A stretch of 64,000 nucleotides of DNA from an uncultured Sediminibacterium sp. (GTDB taxonomy: Bacteria; Bacteroidota; Bacteroidia; Chitinophagales; Chitinophagaceae): assembly GCF_946481145.1 (NCBI RefSeq), contig NZ_CAMLMJ010000012.1, forward strand, positions 1-64,000. The letters are read 5' to 3'. Position 1 is the first letter of the stretch; each line of letters starts with the position of its first letter. Below are positions 1 to 7,488 of the stretch, one piece after another. The notes beneath the pieces were generated by a model. It saw nothing but the letters and a program-made list of their open reading frames with translations. It did no database searches and was not told the DNA's origin. Made by a program: the position numbers and the translations under genes.

Positions 1-61
1 TGAGGCAACCGGGACTATTTTTTAATCTGTCAACTTATTTACGGACGATTCAAAAAGCTAA

Positions 62-265
62 TTAAGCTTTTGCAGTTGTTTTCTTAACTGCTTTCTTTAC
101 TTCTTTTGTTTCTTTCTTAGCATCTTTACTGCAACAGCTTTTACCTTCTTTGCTGCATTCTTTTGCTTTGGCACATTTTTTTCCATCATGCTTATGATCG
201 CCACCGGCAAATGCTGCACCAGAAACCAGGAAAGCAGCTACAGCGAGTACAAATACTTTTTTCAT
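62..265 (-). CDS. small secreted Cys/His/Lys-rich protein, unknown function
   Basis: A 67-residue protein. Residues 1-20 form a clean signal peptide (MKK, hydrophobic stretch, AFA cleavage site). The mature part starts with His/Asp (GGDHKHD), has four Cys including one Cys-Cys pair in its first half, and ends in a Lys-rich tail with repeated KKA/KKT units. The Cys and His content could bind a metal in the periplasm, but that is inference and I recognise no family. It appears monocistronic and ends about 60 bases from the window edge. Start chosen because the signal peptide begins exactly there. Confidence 0.7.
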   Translation of the reverse strand: MKKVFVLAVAAFLVSGAAFAGGDHKHDGKKCAKAKECSKEGKSCCSKDAKKETKEVKKAVKKTTAKA

Positions 266-424
266 ATGAAATCGTTTTAAAGTTTATATGTATTTACCAA
301 ATATAAGTATTTGATTGGTTAGATTCCTGTTAAAAGCGTTTTTGACGGGTTTTTACCTATAGGAAGATATTCATCGCAGAGGACCTGCAGCTTTGATAGC
401 TACTTATAAGTGTAACTTTTAGCA

Positions 425-445
425 GGGAGAAAGGGAGAAGGAGAG
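425..445. repeat. purine-rich repeat, left flank of GxxExxY gene
   Basis: Repeated GGGAGAAA/GGGAGAAG words lie directly beyond the stop codon of the neighbouring GxxExxY gene. They are the imperfect inverted counterpart of 852-870; 13 bases (GAGAAAGGGAGAA) match exactly in inverted orientation. The pair brackets the gene. Confidence 0.6.
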
Positions 446-449
446 TTTT

Positions 450-836
450 TTAGTGACGGTTAACAATGCGGCGAAAACCGTCTTTTAACAGAGGGGTATT
501 GAAGTTGATAAGGTAGCCTATTTTATGCTTGGATAGTTTCAGATAAGTAATAAGTTGAGCTATATATACTGGGTTCATTAATTCAGTTGCTTTTACTTCT
601 ATTACAATCTTGTTTTCTACTAGAATATCCATCACATATGCTTTGCCGAGTGGAACTCCTTTGTAATTGAGTTCAATGGGTACCTGCAGTTTAATGTAAA
701 GATTTCTTAGCCTTAACTCATGTGCCAAAGAAATTGCATAAGCAGACTCTAATAGACCCGGCCCTAATTCACGATGAACTGTTATTGCAGCATCTAATAT
801 AATGCCTCCAATTTTAGTAAATTCGATATCCTCCAT
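450..836 (-). CDS. GxxExxY family protein
   Basis: A 128-residue protein of the GxxExxY family (TIGR04256), common in Bacteroidota and of unsettled function. The signature GPGLLESAY is at about residues 25-33. The later pattern of an Asp (VMDILVENKIVIEVKA, about 68-83) followed by E-x-K resembles a PDDEXK-type nuclease core, which is how the family is often modelled (family knowledge, not shown here). It stands alone on the minus strand between hypothetical and metabolic genes. Short GGGAGAAA-type inverted repeats lie just outside both ends of the reading frame, as if gene and flanks formed one unit. The ATG at 836 gives the family's usual N-terminus. Confidence 0.9.
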   Translation of the reverse strand: MEDIEFTKIGGIILDAAITVHRELGPGLLESAYAISLAHELRLRNLYIKLQVPIELNYKGVPLGKAYVMDILVENKIVIEVKATELMNPVYIAQLITYLKLSKHKIGYLINFNTPLLKDGFRRIVNRH

Positions 837-851
837 ACGACTCTACGCCAA

Positions 852-870
852 CTCCCTTTCTCCCTTTCTC
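852..870. repeat. pyrimidine-rich repeat, right flank of GxxExxY gene
   Basis: CTCCCTTT words repeated twice, beginning 15 bases upstream of the GxxExxY start codon. They are inverted relative to 425-445. Confidence 0.6.
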
Positions 871-950
871 TTTGTTAAAAAAGTTTCAGAAGTCAACGCA
901 ATAAAACTAAACAGTCGAAAGGGTAAAAAATAGCGTATAAATACCTGTTT

Positions 951-1958
951 TTACAGCTTCTTTTTAGCGAGGATGGAGAAATCTGTATCTTCTTTTACAA
1001 TGGTATTTTCGAGGACGCCAATACCATCAATTTCCATTTTTACCACATCGCCAGGCTGCAACCATTGTTCCTGGTAATTGGGGTCGTTGAGTTTTCCGGT
1101 ACCATTGAGTTCAAGGAAACAACCAGTTCCAACTGTACCACTACCAATTACGTCGCCAGGGTGTAATTGCACACCATAAGCACAACGTTCAATGATTTCA
1201 GCAAAGGTCCAGTCCATATCACCGACATTTCCATTACTTACCTGTATACCGTTAACCCAGCATTTCATACCCAGGTTCCAGTTTTTACCTATATGGCCGG
1301 GTTTTGCCGGAATTTCAAATGCTTCGAGTTCATCAAGGGTAACCAGACATGGGCCGATAACAGTAGAAAAATCCTTACCCTTTGCTGGTCCGAGGTTCAG
1401 CAACATTTCTTCCATCTGAAGCCTGCGTGCACTCATATCATTCATAATCATTAAACCGCCAATATATTGGTCAGCTTCATCTGCCGGAATATTTCTGCCG
1501 GGCTTACAAATAACAATCGCAGCTTCAAGTTCAAAATCAAGTTTTTCAAAATGATCAGGCATGCAATGAATATCTCCGGGCCCTTGAATGCTGAGGTGGT
1601 TGGTAAAATAAAAAATCGGATACTGGTCAAATTCTGGTATCATCTCTACTTTTCTGTTTCTGCGGGCAGCGGCCACATGTTGACGAAAAGCATACCCATC
1701 TCTGCAAGAAGTAGGAAAAGGAATTGGAGCAAGTACTTGCTGGTCTTCTATTTTAACACCCTTTTCTTTGCTGATTCGCCCGTCTTTAATAGCCTGATTT
1801 ACCTGTTGCGCAATCGGAAACATATCATCCCAATATTGGAGAAACATCGTCATGGTTGATGGTAATTCAGGATGGATTAGGTCACAATCAAATAAATAAC
1901 CATCAACAAGAAAAGCAAGTTGATCACGCTCATCAGATAAATAAGAAACCAGTTTCAT
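951..1958 (-). CDS. fumarylacetoacetate hydrolase family protein
   Basis: A 335-residue enzyme of the fumarylacetoacetase (FAH) fold, a divalent-metal family that cleaves C-C bonds in beta-diketo acids or isomerises/decarboxylates related compounds. Visible family features are RQHVAAARR (His94, catalytic His position), DFELE (Glu143/Glu145, metal ligands), NDMSARR (Asp174, metal ligand) and a C-terminal GDVIGSGTVGTGCFLE segment. Length fits the longer fumarylacetoacetase-like subgroup seen in aromatic or tyrosine catabolism, but no other catabolic gene is adjacent, so the substrate is open. It is cytoplasmic (no signal peptide) and appears monocistronic; the next gene is divergent. Confidence 0.88.
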   Translation of the reverse strand: MKLVSYLSDERDQLAFLVDGYLFDCDLIHPELPSTMTMFLQYWDDMFPIAQQVNQAIKDGRISKEKGVKIEDQQVLAPIPFPTSCRDGYAFRQHVAAARRNRKVEMIPEFDQYPIFYFTNHLSIQGPGDIHCMPDHFEKLDFELEAAIVICKPGRNIPADEADQYIGGLMIMNDMSARRLQMEEMLLNLGPAKGKDFSTVIGPCLVTLDELEAFEIPAKPGHIGKNWNLGMKCWVNGIQVSNGNVGDMDWTFAEIIERCAYGVQLHPGDVIGSGTVGTGCFLELNGTGKLNDPNYQEQWLQPGDVVKMEIDGIGVLENTIVKEDTDFSILAKKKL

Positions 1959-2097
1959 AGTACAATCGTTTGAGGGGCGAAAATACTTGAAATCTTTCTG
2001 CTAAATGGATTTTCTCTTTCATGAAATGAAAGCCTAGTGTAAAAGTTGTATGTGGAGGCTGATTAAACTGGTATCTTTAGTCATAGAAAACAAGTAT

Positions 2098-4626
2098 ATG
2101 CGTAGGATATTATTACTGGCAGGAATAGCACTCATAATAATGAGTCAGGCATTTAAACAGACTGAAAAAGAAGAGAACTGGATACGCATTAACCAGCTAG
2201 GTTATACGCCGAAAGGTATAAAGGAAGCTGTTTGGTGTAGTAAATCAAATACACTCCCTGAAGAAGTGGAGCTTGTGGATGATGCCACAAAAAAAATAGT
2301 ATATACCGTAAAACAATTAAAAGCATTTGGTTCTTACGGACCATTCAACCAAACATCCCGGATCAGGTTTACAGATTTTAAAGTAAATGGCCGTTATTTT
2401 TTGCGTGCCGGAAATACCAAGTCCCCTGTTTTTGCAATAAATGATACTGTTTATAAAGGTGCTGCAGATTTCTGTCTTCGTTATATGCGTCAGCAACGCA
2501 GTGGGTTTAACCCATATTTGAAAGACAGTTGTCATACAAGAGATGGTTATACTTTATACGGTCCAATGCCAGACAGCACCTATATTAATGTAAGTGGGGG
2601 ATGGCATGATGCAAGTGATTATTTGCAATACACTACCACTTCTGCCAATGCTGCATGGCATTTGCTAAAAGCCTATAAAAACTTCGGAGAAGTTTTCGGG
2701 GATGAAAAACAGGCGAATGGATTAGAGGGAAAAAATGGTATAGCAGATATATTAGATGAAGCTAAATGGGGACTTGATTGGTTATTGAAAATGAACCCTG
2801 AAGATAATATCATGTTCAATCAGTTGGGTGATGACAGGGATCACATGAAAATGCGTATTCCTAAAGAAGATACCAACTATTATGGACGTGGAATTGAACG
2901 GCCTGTATACTTTGTTTCGGGGAAGCCTCAGGTAAGGGGAAAATTTATGAATGCCACTACCGGCACTGCCTCTACTGCTGCAAAATTTGCCAGCACTTTT
3001 GCCTTGGCTGCACAGGTATATCAGGAAAGAGATGCGGCATTTTCAAAAAAACTTATTCAAAAAGCAGAAGCAGCTTATGGATATGGTAAAAAATATCCCG
3101 GTGTTGCGCAAACAGCTTCGGTAAGGTCACCCTATATATATGCAGAAGGTAACTGGACAGACGATATGGAGCTTGCAGCTGCTACCCTTGCACAAACAAA
3201 AGGTGTAAAGGGTGAAACATACACTGAGGATGCATTTACTTTTGCGTTTCAGGAACCCGTTACACCCTGGCTGGGGAAAGATACTGCCAACCATTACGAA
3301 TGGTATCCTTTTGTAAATGCTGGCCACTTTGTGCTGGCCTACGGTGCAGTAAGCAGTAACAAAAGAGATTCCCTACATGATTTTTATGAAGCAGGTATTA
3401 AAGCAGTATGGAATAAGGCAAAGCAAAATGCATTTTATCGTGGTATACCCTTTATCTGGTGCAGTAATAATCTAACCACTTCATTTGCCATTCAATGCTA
3501 TTGGTATCGCATTATGACGGGCGATAAAACTTATGCAGCATTGGAACAGGCGAATATCGATTGGCTTTTTGGCTGCAACCCATGGGGCACCAGTATGGTA
3601 TATGGTTTGCCATCCTGGGGCGATACACCAGCCGATCCTCATTCTGCATTCACACACCTCAAAAAATATCCGATTGATGGTGGTTTGGTAGATGGCCCGG
3701 TATACACTTCTATTTACAAAAACCTGATCGGTATTACCTTGAATGAACCGGATGAATATGCTGCATTTCAAAGTAATCTGGCTGTATACCACGACGATTA
3801 TGGCGATTACAGTACCAATGAACCAACGATGGATGGTACAGCTTCACTGATTTATTTACTGGCAGCGAAAGAACATGAAACAAGACCCATAGCTGGTAAT
3901 GAGTGGACAGCCTATCCTCCCGTAAATCCGGATTTCACCATGGAAGAGCTTGCGATTGTCAGAGGCGATGTTTCTAAAAAATCAATTGCACTAGTGTTTA
4001 CAGCCGATGAATATGCAGAAGGCTTGCCAGCTATTTCAAAAACACTGGACCAACAAAACATAAAAGCATCTTTCTTCTTCACTGGTCGCCTTTATCGCAA
4101 TAAACAATACCAGACTGCGATTAAACAATTGTTTCAGAAACAACATTACCTGGGGCCACATTCAGACCAGCATATATTGTATAACGACTGGAACAATCGC
4201 GACAGCATGCTTGTAACAAGAGATTCTTTAGAGCGGGATTATAATGCCAATTTACAAGCAATGAAAGATATTGGAGTGGAAAATAACAGCCCGTTCAGTT
4301 ATTTTATTCCACCCTATGAATGGTGGAATAAACGCATTGGTAAATGGTATGCAGAACAACTCGTGCGGTTGTTTAGTTTTACGCCTGGCACCAGAACCAA
4401 TGCAGATTATACCTGGCCTGAAATGGGGGCTGCTTACAAATCGAGTGAAACACTTATAAAACTGCTACGCGAATTTGAGGCAAAAGAAACACTGAATGGA
4501 GCCATACTTTTAATACATGCAGGAACAGATCCAAGAAGAAAAGACAAACTGTACAATCAGTTATCATCAATTATCAATGAATTGAAAGCGAAGGGGTATA
4601 CATTCTGTACCATCGATAAATTATAA
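2098..4626 (+). CDS. secreted GH9 glycoside hydrolase fused to a NodB/CE4-like deacetylase domain
   Basis: An 842-residue exported enzyme. The ATG at 2098 is preferred over the one at 2050 because it opens a signal peptide (MRRILLLAGIALIIMSQAF). Domains in order: N-terminal Ig-like CelD_N domain (about 28-115, IRINQLGY), a GH9 alpha6/alpha6 barrel (about 120-590) with the HDASDY motif (Asp171/Asp174) and NEPTMDG (Glu575, general acid), then a polysaccharide-deacetylase (NodB) domain from about 627 to the end. In the NodB part the metal-binding pair HSDQH (His688, His692) is present, while the usual TFDDG motif reads FTADE (Asp637). GH9 enzymes act on beta-1,4-glucans or related chains. The fusion suggests attack on an acetylated or amino-sugar polymer (inference). 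It converges with the next minus-strand gene, 3 bases apart. Confidence 0.88.
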   Translation: MRRILLLAGIALIIMSQAFKQTEKEENWIRINQLGYTPKGIKEAVWCSKSNTLPEEVELVDDATKKIVYTVKQLKAFGSYGPFNQTSRIRFTDFKVNGRYFLRAGNTKSPVFAINDTVYKGAADFCLRYMRQQRSGFNPYLKDSCHTRDGYTLYGPMPDSTYINVSGGWHDASDYLQYTTTSANAAWHLLKAYKNFGEVFGDEKQANGLEGKNGIADILDEAKWGLDWLLKMNPEDNIMFNQLGDDRDHMKMRIPKEDTNYYGRGIERPVYFVSGKPQVRGKFMNATTGTASTAAKFASTFALAAQVYQERDAAFSKKLIQKAEAAYGYGKKYPGVAQTASVRSPYIYAEGNWTDDMELAAATLAQTKGVKGETYTEDAFTFAFQEPVTPWLGKDTANHYEWYPFVNAGHFVLAYGAVSSNKRDSLHDFYEAGIKAVWNKAKQNAFYRGIPFIWCSNNLTTSFAIQCYWYRIMTGDKTYAALEQANIDWLFGCNPWGTSMVYGLPSWGDTPADPHSAFTHLKKYPIDGGLVDGPVYTSIYKNLIGITLNEPDEYAAFQSNLAVYHDDYGDYSTNEPTMDGTASLIYLLAAKEHETRPIAGNEWTAYPPVNPDFTMEELAIVRGDVSKKSIALVFTADEYAEGLPAISKTLDQQNIKASFFFTGRLYRNKQYQTAIKQLFQKQHYLGPHSDQHILYNDWNNRDSMLVTRDSLERDYNANLQAMKDIGVENNSPFSYFIPPYEWWNKRIGKWYAEQLVRLFSFTPGTRTNADYTWPEMGAAYKSSETLIKLLREFEAKETLNGAILLIHAGTDPRRKDKLYNQLSSIINELKAKGYTFCTIDKL

Positions 4627-4629
4627 ACC

Positions 4630-5358
4630 TTATTGGTTTTTTGTGTTAAAATAGTACACAGTATTATCGACATCTACAATATTGATGTTGTTTTCCGCAG
4701 CCCATAATTCCAGGTGGGGGTGCCCGGAAGCCTCCCAGTTTATATAAGTCTGAATAAGGTGAAGGCTGTATGTCAGTTTTTCTGTCCAACCTTTTTTTAA
4801 AGCAGGCGATATCAATTGCTCAATTTGCAGTTGTACCCTTTCTCCAACTGCTATGCTGTCGGCCGGATTGCCAATAAAGCATTCGGGGAAATGGTGAAGT
4901 GAAAAATCAATCAATGCCATCCACTCTTCTATCAGGTAACTCCTTGCAAGGTCATCTGTAGGGTTGATGGTAATTGCTTTCTCAAGGTGCGCTTTGCTCT
5001 TATAAAACCTGCCATACCAGCGAAATGGGTTGCTGTCGGAAGGTGAAGTTTTACACCATTTATCCAAAGCCGGTTCTACCAGTTTTTTACTGAGTGGTTG
5101 CGGGAAAGGTCCGTAATTAGCTTCTGGTATATTTTCAAACAAGGGAAAGATGAAGTTGAGAAAATCAATTGTTGCTTCGGTAGACCATCGTGAAGCGGCT
5201 TCCAAAAATTTATCCATTTCATGCAAAGCCTCTTTACGTTTCCCCTTTTCTTTTTCAAAGCAGTAATTGGCATAATGAGTCCATGCCTTATTTTTTGCAG
5301 CTATAGTGCCAACGGTAATTAATGCACGATTTTGTTCTGCTGTAATCATGTATCTCAA
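4630..5358 (-). CDS. hypothetical protein, alpha-helical
   Basis: A 242-residue soluble protein that I do not recognise. It has no signal peptide or membrane segment. The sequence is rich in Trp, Lys and Glu and looks helical; the segment KAHLEKAITINPTDDLARSYLIEEW (about 116-140) reads like a single TPR-type helix pair, so a repeat-like helical fold is possible. The first residues MRYM allow a start at residue 4 as well. It lies upstream of nothing obvious and faces the GH9 gene tail to tail. Confidence 0.6.
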   Translation of the reverse strand: MRYMITAEQNRALITVGTIAAKNKAWTHYANYCFEKEKGKRKEALHEMDKFLEAASRWSTEATIDFLNFIFPLFENIPEANYGPFPQPLSKKLVEPALDKWCKTSPSDSNPFRWYGRFYKSKAHLEKAITINPTDDLARSYLIEEWMALIDFSLHHFPECFIGNPADSIAVGERVQLQIEQLISPALKKGWTEKLTYSLHLIQTYINWEASGHPHLELWAAENNINIVDVDNTVYYFNTKNQ

Positions 5359-5393
5359 AATGTTTGAAAGAGTTGCTAATGCATTCGTTTCTG

Positions 5394-5627
5394 CTAGCTC
5401 TTAACCGAACGCATGCGAAGATGTCTGGTTTTGATTAAATAGATGCAAAAGCTAATCGGACCTAGTACCGGAATAAATATTAACACAATAATCCACTGCC
5501 ATAATTGTTTCTTATCATGCGTATTTTTTCTGGTAAGCAAAACAACGGTTATTATTAAAAGTATCAGACTTATGCAAGCGAAAAAAGACCAAATAAGAAG
5601 TATGGGATCAAATAAATTAAGTTCCAT
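5394..5627 (-). CDS. PLDc_N-domain small membrane protein
   Basis: A 77-residue membrane protein when started at the ATG at 5627; an upstream in-frame start at 5690 would add 21 residues that do not look like the family. Two hydrophobic segments (about 8-31 and 45-66) are separated by a charged RKNTHDKKQLWQW loop, ending with PVLGPISFCIYLI. This matches the PLDc_N arrangement (the membrane region found at the start of cardiolipin synthases and also as stand-alone small proteins). No catalytic domain is attached. Function of stand-alone copies is unknown. Confidence 0.7.
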   Translation of the reverse strand: MELNLFDPILLIWSFFACISLILLIITVVLLTRKNTHDKKQLWQWIIVLIFIPVLGPISFCIYLIKTRHLRMRSVKS

Positions 5628-5690
5628 TTTCAGGTAGATGATTGCAAGGAGTTGTACAACTGTATCACTAAAATACGAATAAGGTTTCAA

Positions 5691-6030
5691 TCTTTACACT
5701 TCTTACCCAGGGGGGATCGAGGAGGGTAATGATATTTGCAAGTACGGATATGTGTTATGCAGGCTTGTAATTTCAGTAATGTTTTCCTGAATACATCTAC
5801 AGGATAATAACAGTATTTCAACACTTCAAAACACTAATATGTGTTGTGCTGTGTTGTTGATGTGTTGATGGTGTGTTGATGATACGGATAAATCATTGAT
5901 AATGTGCGAATTAGAATTGCATGTTTTATAGCGGAAATTGCCACGAAAGAGCTATTAAAGCCAAGCACGTAAAAATTCTCTTTTGCCGCACAGTATTGGC
6001 TTGCAGCTTTTTTTTACCGGATGACAATGG
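5691..6030. other. gene-poor gap with GTGTTG repeats
   Basis: No convincing gene. The notable content is four GTGTTG words at 5841-5883, preceded by AACAC words that could pair with them (AACAC-TAATAT-GTGTT). A short plus-strand frame starting at 5921 overlaps the next minus-strand gene and has no family look. Confidence 0.5.
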
Positions 6031-6351
6031 TCACCATCGCTCAACTTCCGATTCGCCCCAGTCTTTCTTACTGTATTCATCCCTGCTTTTACGTTTAGCT
6101 TCGAGGCGGTCAATAATCATTTGTGTAATCAATGTGCCTGTATGCGCATTTGGGTTGGTTGCAAGCATGTTTTTTAGCTTGGCTTCGCTGATATCCAGCC
6201 GGTAGAGTATCTGGATAAGCCTTGGGAAGTCTTGGCTGATCAGTGTTTCGATGTATATAGCCAAGTCTTCTTTGCTGAGTGATTCAAGCGGAATCAGTTG
6301 ATTTCCCGGATCCATATATAAAATTACGACATTATCCGACGAGATTGGCAT
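6031..6351 (-). CDS. conserved small Bacteroidota protein, unknown function
   Basis: A 106-residue cytoplasmic protein; a start at 6315 (MDPGNQ) would shorten it by 12 residues. The pattern LISQDFPRLIQILYRLDISEAKLKNML followed by LITQMIIDRLEAK resembles a short helical protein that I recall as widespread and unnamed in Bacteroidota. No catalytic motif, signal peptide or membrane segment is visible. It is divergent from the next operon at 6450. Confidence 0.65.
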   Translation of the reverse strand: MPISSDNVVILYMDPGNQLIPLESLSKEDLAIYIETLISQDFPRLIQILYRLDISEAKLKNMLATNPNAHTGTLITQMIIDRLEAKRKSRDEYSKKDWGESEVERW

Positions 6352-6449
6352 TGACAGTCAATACTTTGTAAAATAATTTATACAAAAAGTAAAATAAACT
6401 TGACAAAATGAAATGTTCATTTTACTTTTGTCAGATCAAATCATTTAAA

Positions 6450-6893
6450 ATGAAACAAATCAAATTATTTCCGCACAGGTTTCAGCGAATAGGATACTTG
6501 TTGCTGGTACCTTTTCTGGCTCTGGGTATTGCTAACATGTTTTTTGAATACAATGCCAGCTGGCTTCAGTTTAGTTTCTTTAAAACACCCAAGCTCGAGT
6601 TTTTTGGCACGCACAATTTTACCGATGAACTGGCAGCTGTGGGCCTGATTATCAGTCTGGTATTCATTGCTTTTTCAAAGGAAAAAATTGAAGACGAAGC
6701 CATCCAGTTTTTTCGTCTCGAAGCCCTGCAGTGGGCAGTTTATGCCAATTACCTTGTTTTGGTGATCAGCATTTTAACCGTTTATGGCAGTGAGTTTTTC
6801 CAGGTGATGACTTATAATATGTTTACCGTACTCATCATTTTTATACTTCGCTTTCGTTATGTATTATTTCAATATAATAAAGCCAGTTTATGA
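6450..6893 (+). CDS. small integral membrane protein paired with XRE regulator
   Basis: A 147-residue protein when started at the ATG at 6450; an upstream start at 6408 adds 14 unlikely residues. Four hydrophobic segments are visible (about 12-30, 60-78, 95-115, 120-138). Its stop overlaps the start of the downstream HTH gene by four bases, so the two are translationally coupled. Such membrane protein plus 66-residue XRE regulator pairs recur in bacteria, and the membrane partner has no assigned activity that I can name. Confidence 0.65.
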   Translation: MKQIKLFPHRFQRIGYLLLVPFLALGIANMFFEYNASWLQFSFFKTPKLEFFGTHNFTDELAAVGLIISLVFIAFSKEKIEDEAIQFFRLEALQWAVYANYLVLVISILTVYGSEFFQVMTYNMFTVLIIFILRFRYVLFQYNKASL

Positions 6894-7090
6894 AGAACAA
6901 GATTAAAGTGCAGCGGGCCATTCACAACCTCACACAGGACGATCTGGCCAGAAAAATTGCGGTGAGCAGGCAAACCATCAATACCATGGAAGCCGGAAAA
7001 TATGTGCCATCTACAGCCCTGGCCCTTAAAATGGCCAAACTTTTCGGGGTTCCGGTAGAAGAACTTTTTGAACTGGAAGAAGGAGATTAA
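6890..7090 (+). CDS. XRE-family helix-turn-helix transcriptional regulator
   Basis: A 66-residue single-domain DNA-binding protein. The HTH_3 pattern is complete: NLTQDDLARKIAVSRQTINTMEAGKYVPSTALALKMAKLFGVPVEELFEL. It has no C-terminal sensing domain, so any signal would have to come from a partner, probably the membrane protein whose reading frame it overlaps by four bases (inference). The size and the VSRQTIN recognition helix fit the small Cro/YgzD-like group. Confidence 0.9.
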   Translation: MKNKIKVQRAIHNLTQDDLARKIAVSRQTINTMEAGKYVPSTALALKMAKLFGVPVEELFELEEGD

Positions 7091-7268
7091 AAAAAACCAC
7101 CATTTTTTCCAACCTTTTGCTGTAACATATCTCCTTATATGGAGTTTAGTAAATATCATATACCTCAGTGTACATGTTAGGGTCTCTTTTTGCTGTATTA
7201 CCTGATTTCTACCCTGGAATCTGGTTGCAATAATGGAGAATGGCTGTATCTGGGTAAAAGAAAATCAA
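7091..7268. other. intergenic stretch, no clear signal
   Basis: It begins with an A-run, then AT-rich sequence with a weak CTCC-TTATAT-GGAG hairpin near 7130-7145. No gene or strong regulatory site is seen. Confidence 0.4.
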
Positions 7269-7442
7269 ATGCTTAATATTAGAAAATGGATCCCGCTCTT
7301 GATGCTGTTGTTTACAGCCGCTACAGTGGTTGGAGCTATTACGCTATGCAAGCAGCCTTCCTGCACCGGAAAAAATAGCAATCCGGAAACATCAAGATTT
7401 GAATGGATGGGTTTGCCCTCAGTAGCATACCTAAGTATTTGA
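7269..7442 (+). CDS. possible small secreted or membrane-anchored peptide
   Basis: A doubtful 57-residue frame. The ATG at 7269 gives MLNIRKW followed by a hydrophobic segment (about 8-26) and a short tail with two Cys (CKQPSC). The 12-base word TTTGAATGGATG occurs once inside the frame (7398) and again exactly at its stop (7438). No homologue comes to mind. It could equally be a decayed gene end. It sits 46 bases before the outer-membrane gene. Confidence 0.25.
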   Translation: MLNIRKWIPLLMLLFTAATVVGAITLCKQPSCTGKNSNPETSRFEWMGLPSVAYLSI

Positions 7443-7488
7443 ATGGATGATTTCCTATTAATTAATTGTTTAAGAGAAATGCATCATC

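Noticed and set aside
1..24. GGGACTATTTTTT at the window start looks like the second half of a plus-strand terminator.
   Set aside because: The other arm would lie outside the window, so the hairpin cannot be verified.
1467..1859. A 130-codon plus-strand frame opposite the FAH-family gene.
   Set aside because: Shadow of a gene with clear catalytic motifs on the minus strand.
5921..6205. A 94-codon plus-strand frame in the gap at 5.9 kb.
   Set aside because: It overlaps the minus-strand conserved small protein and has no signal peptide or domain.
7398..7449. TTTGAATGGATG repeated twice, 40 bases apart, as a possible mobile-element footprint.
   Set aside because: Only 12 bases, with no inverted ends or transposase nearby; chance or local duplication is as likely.
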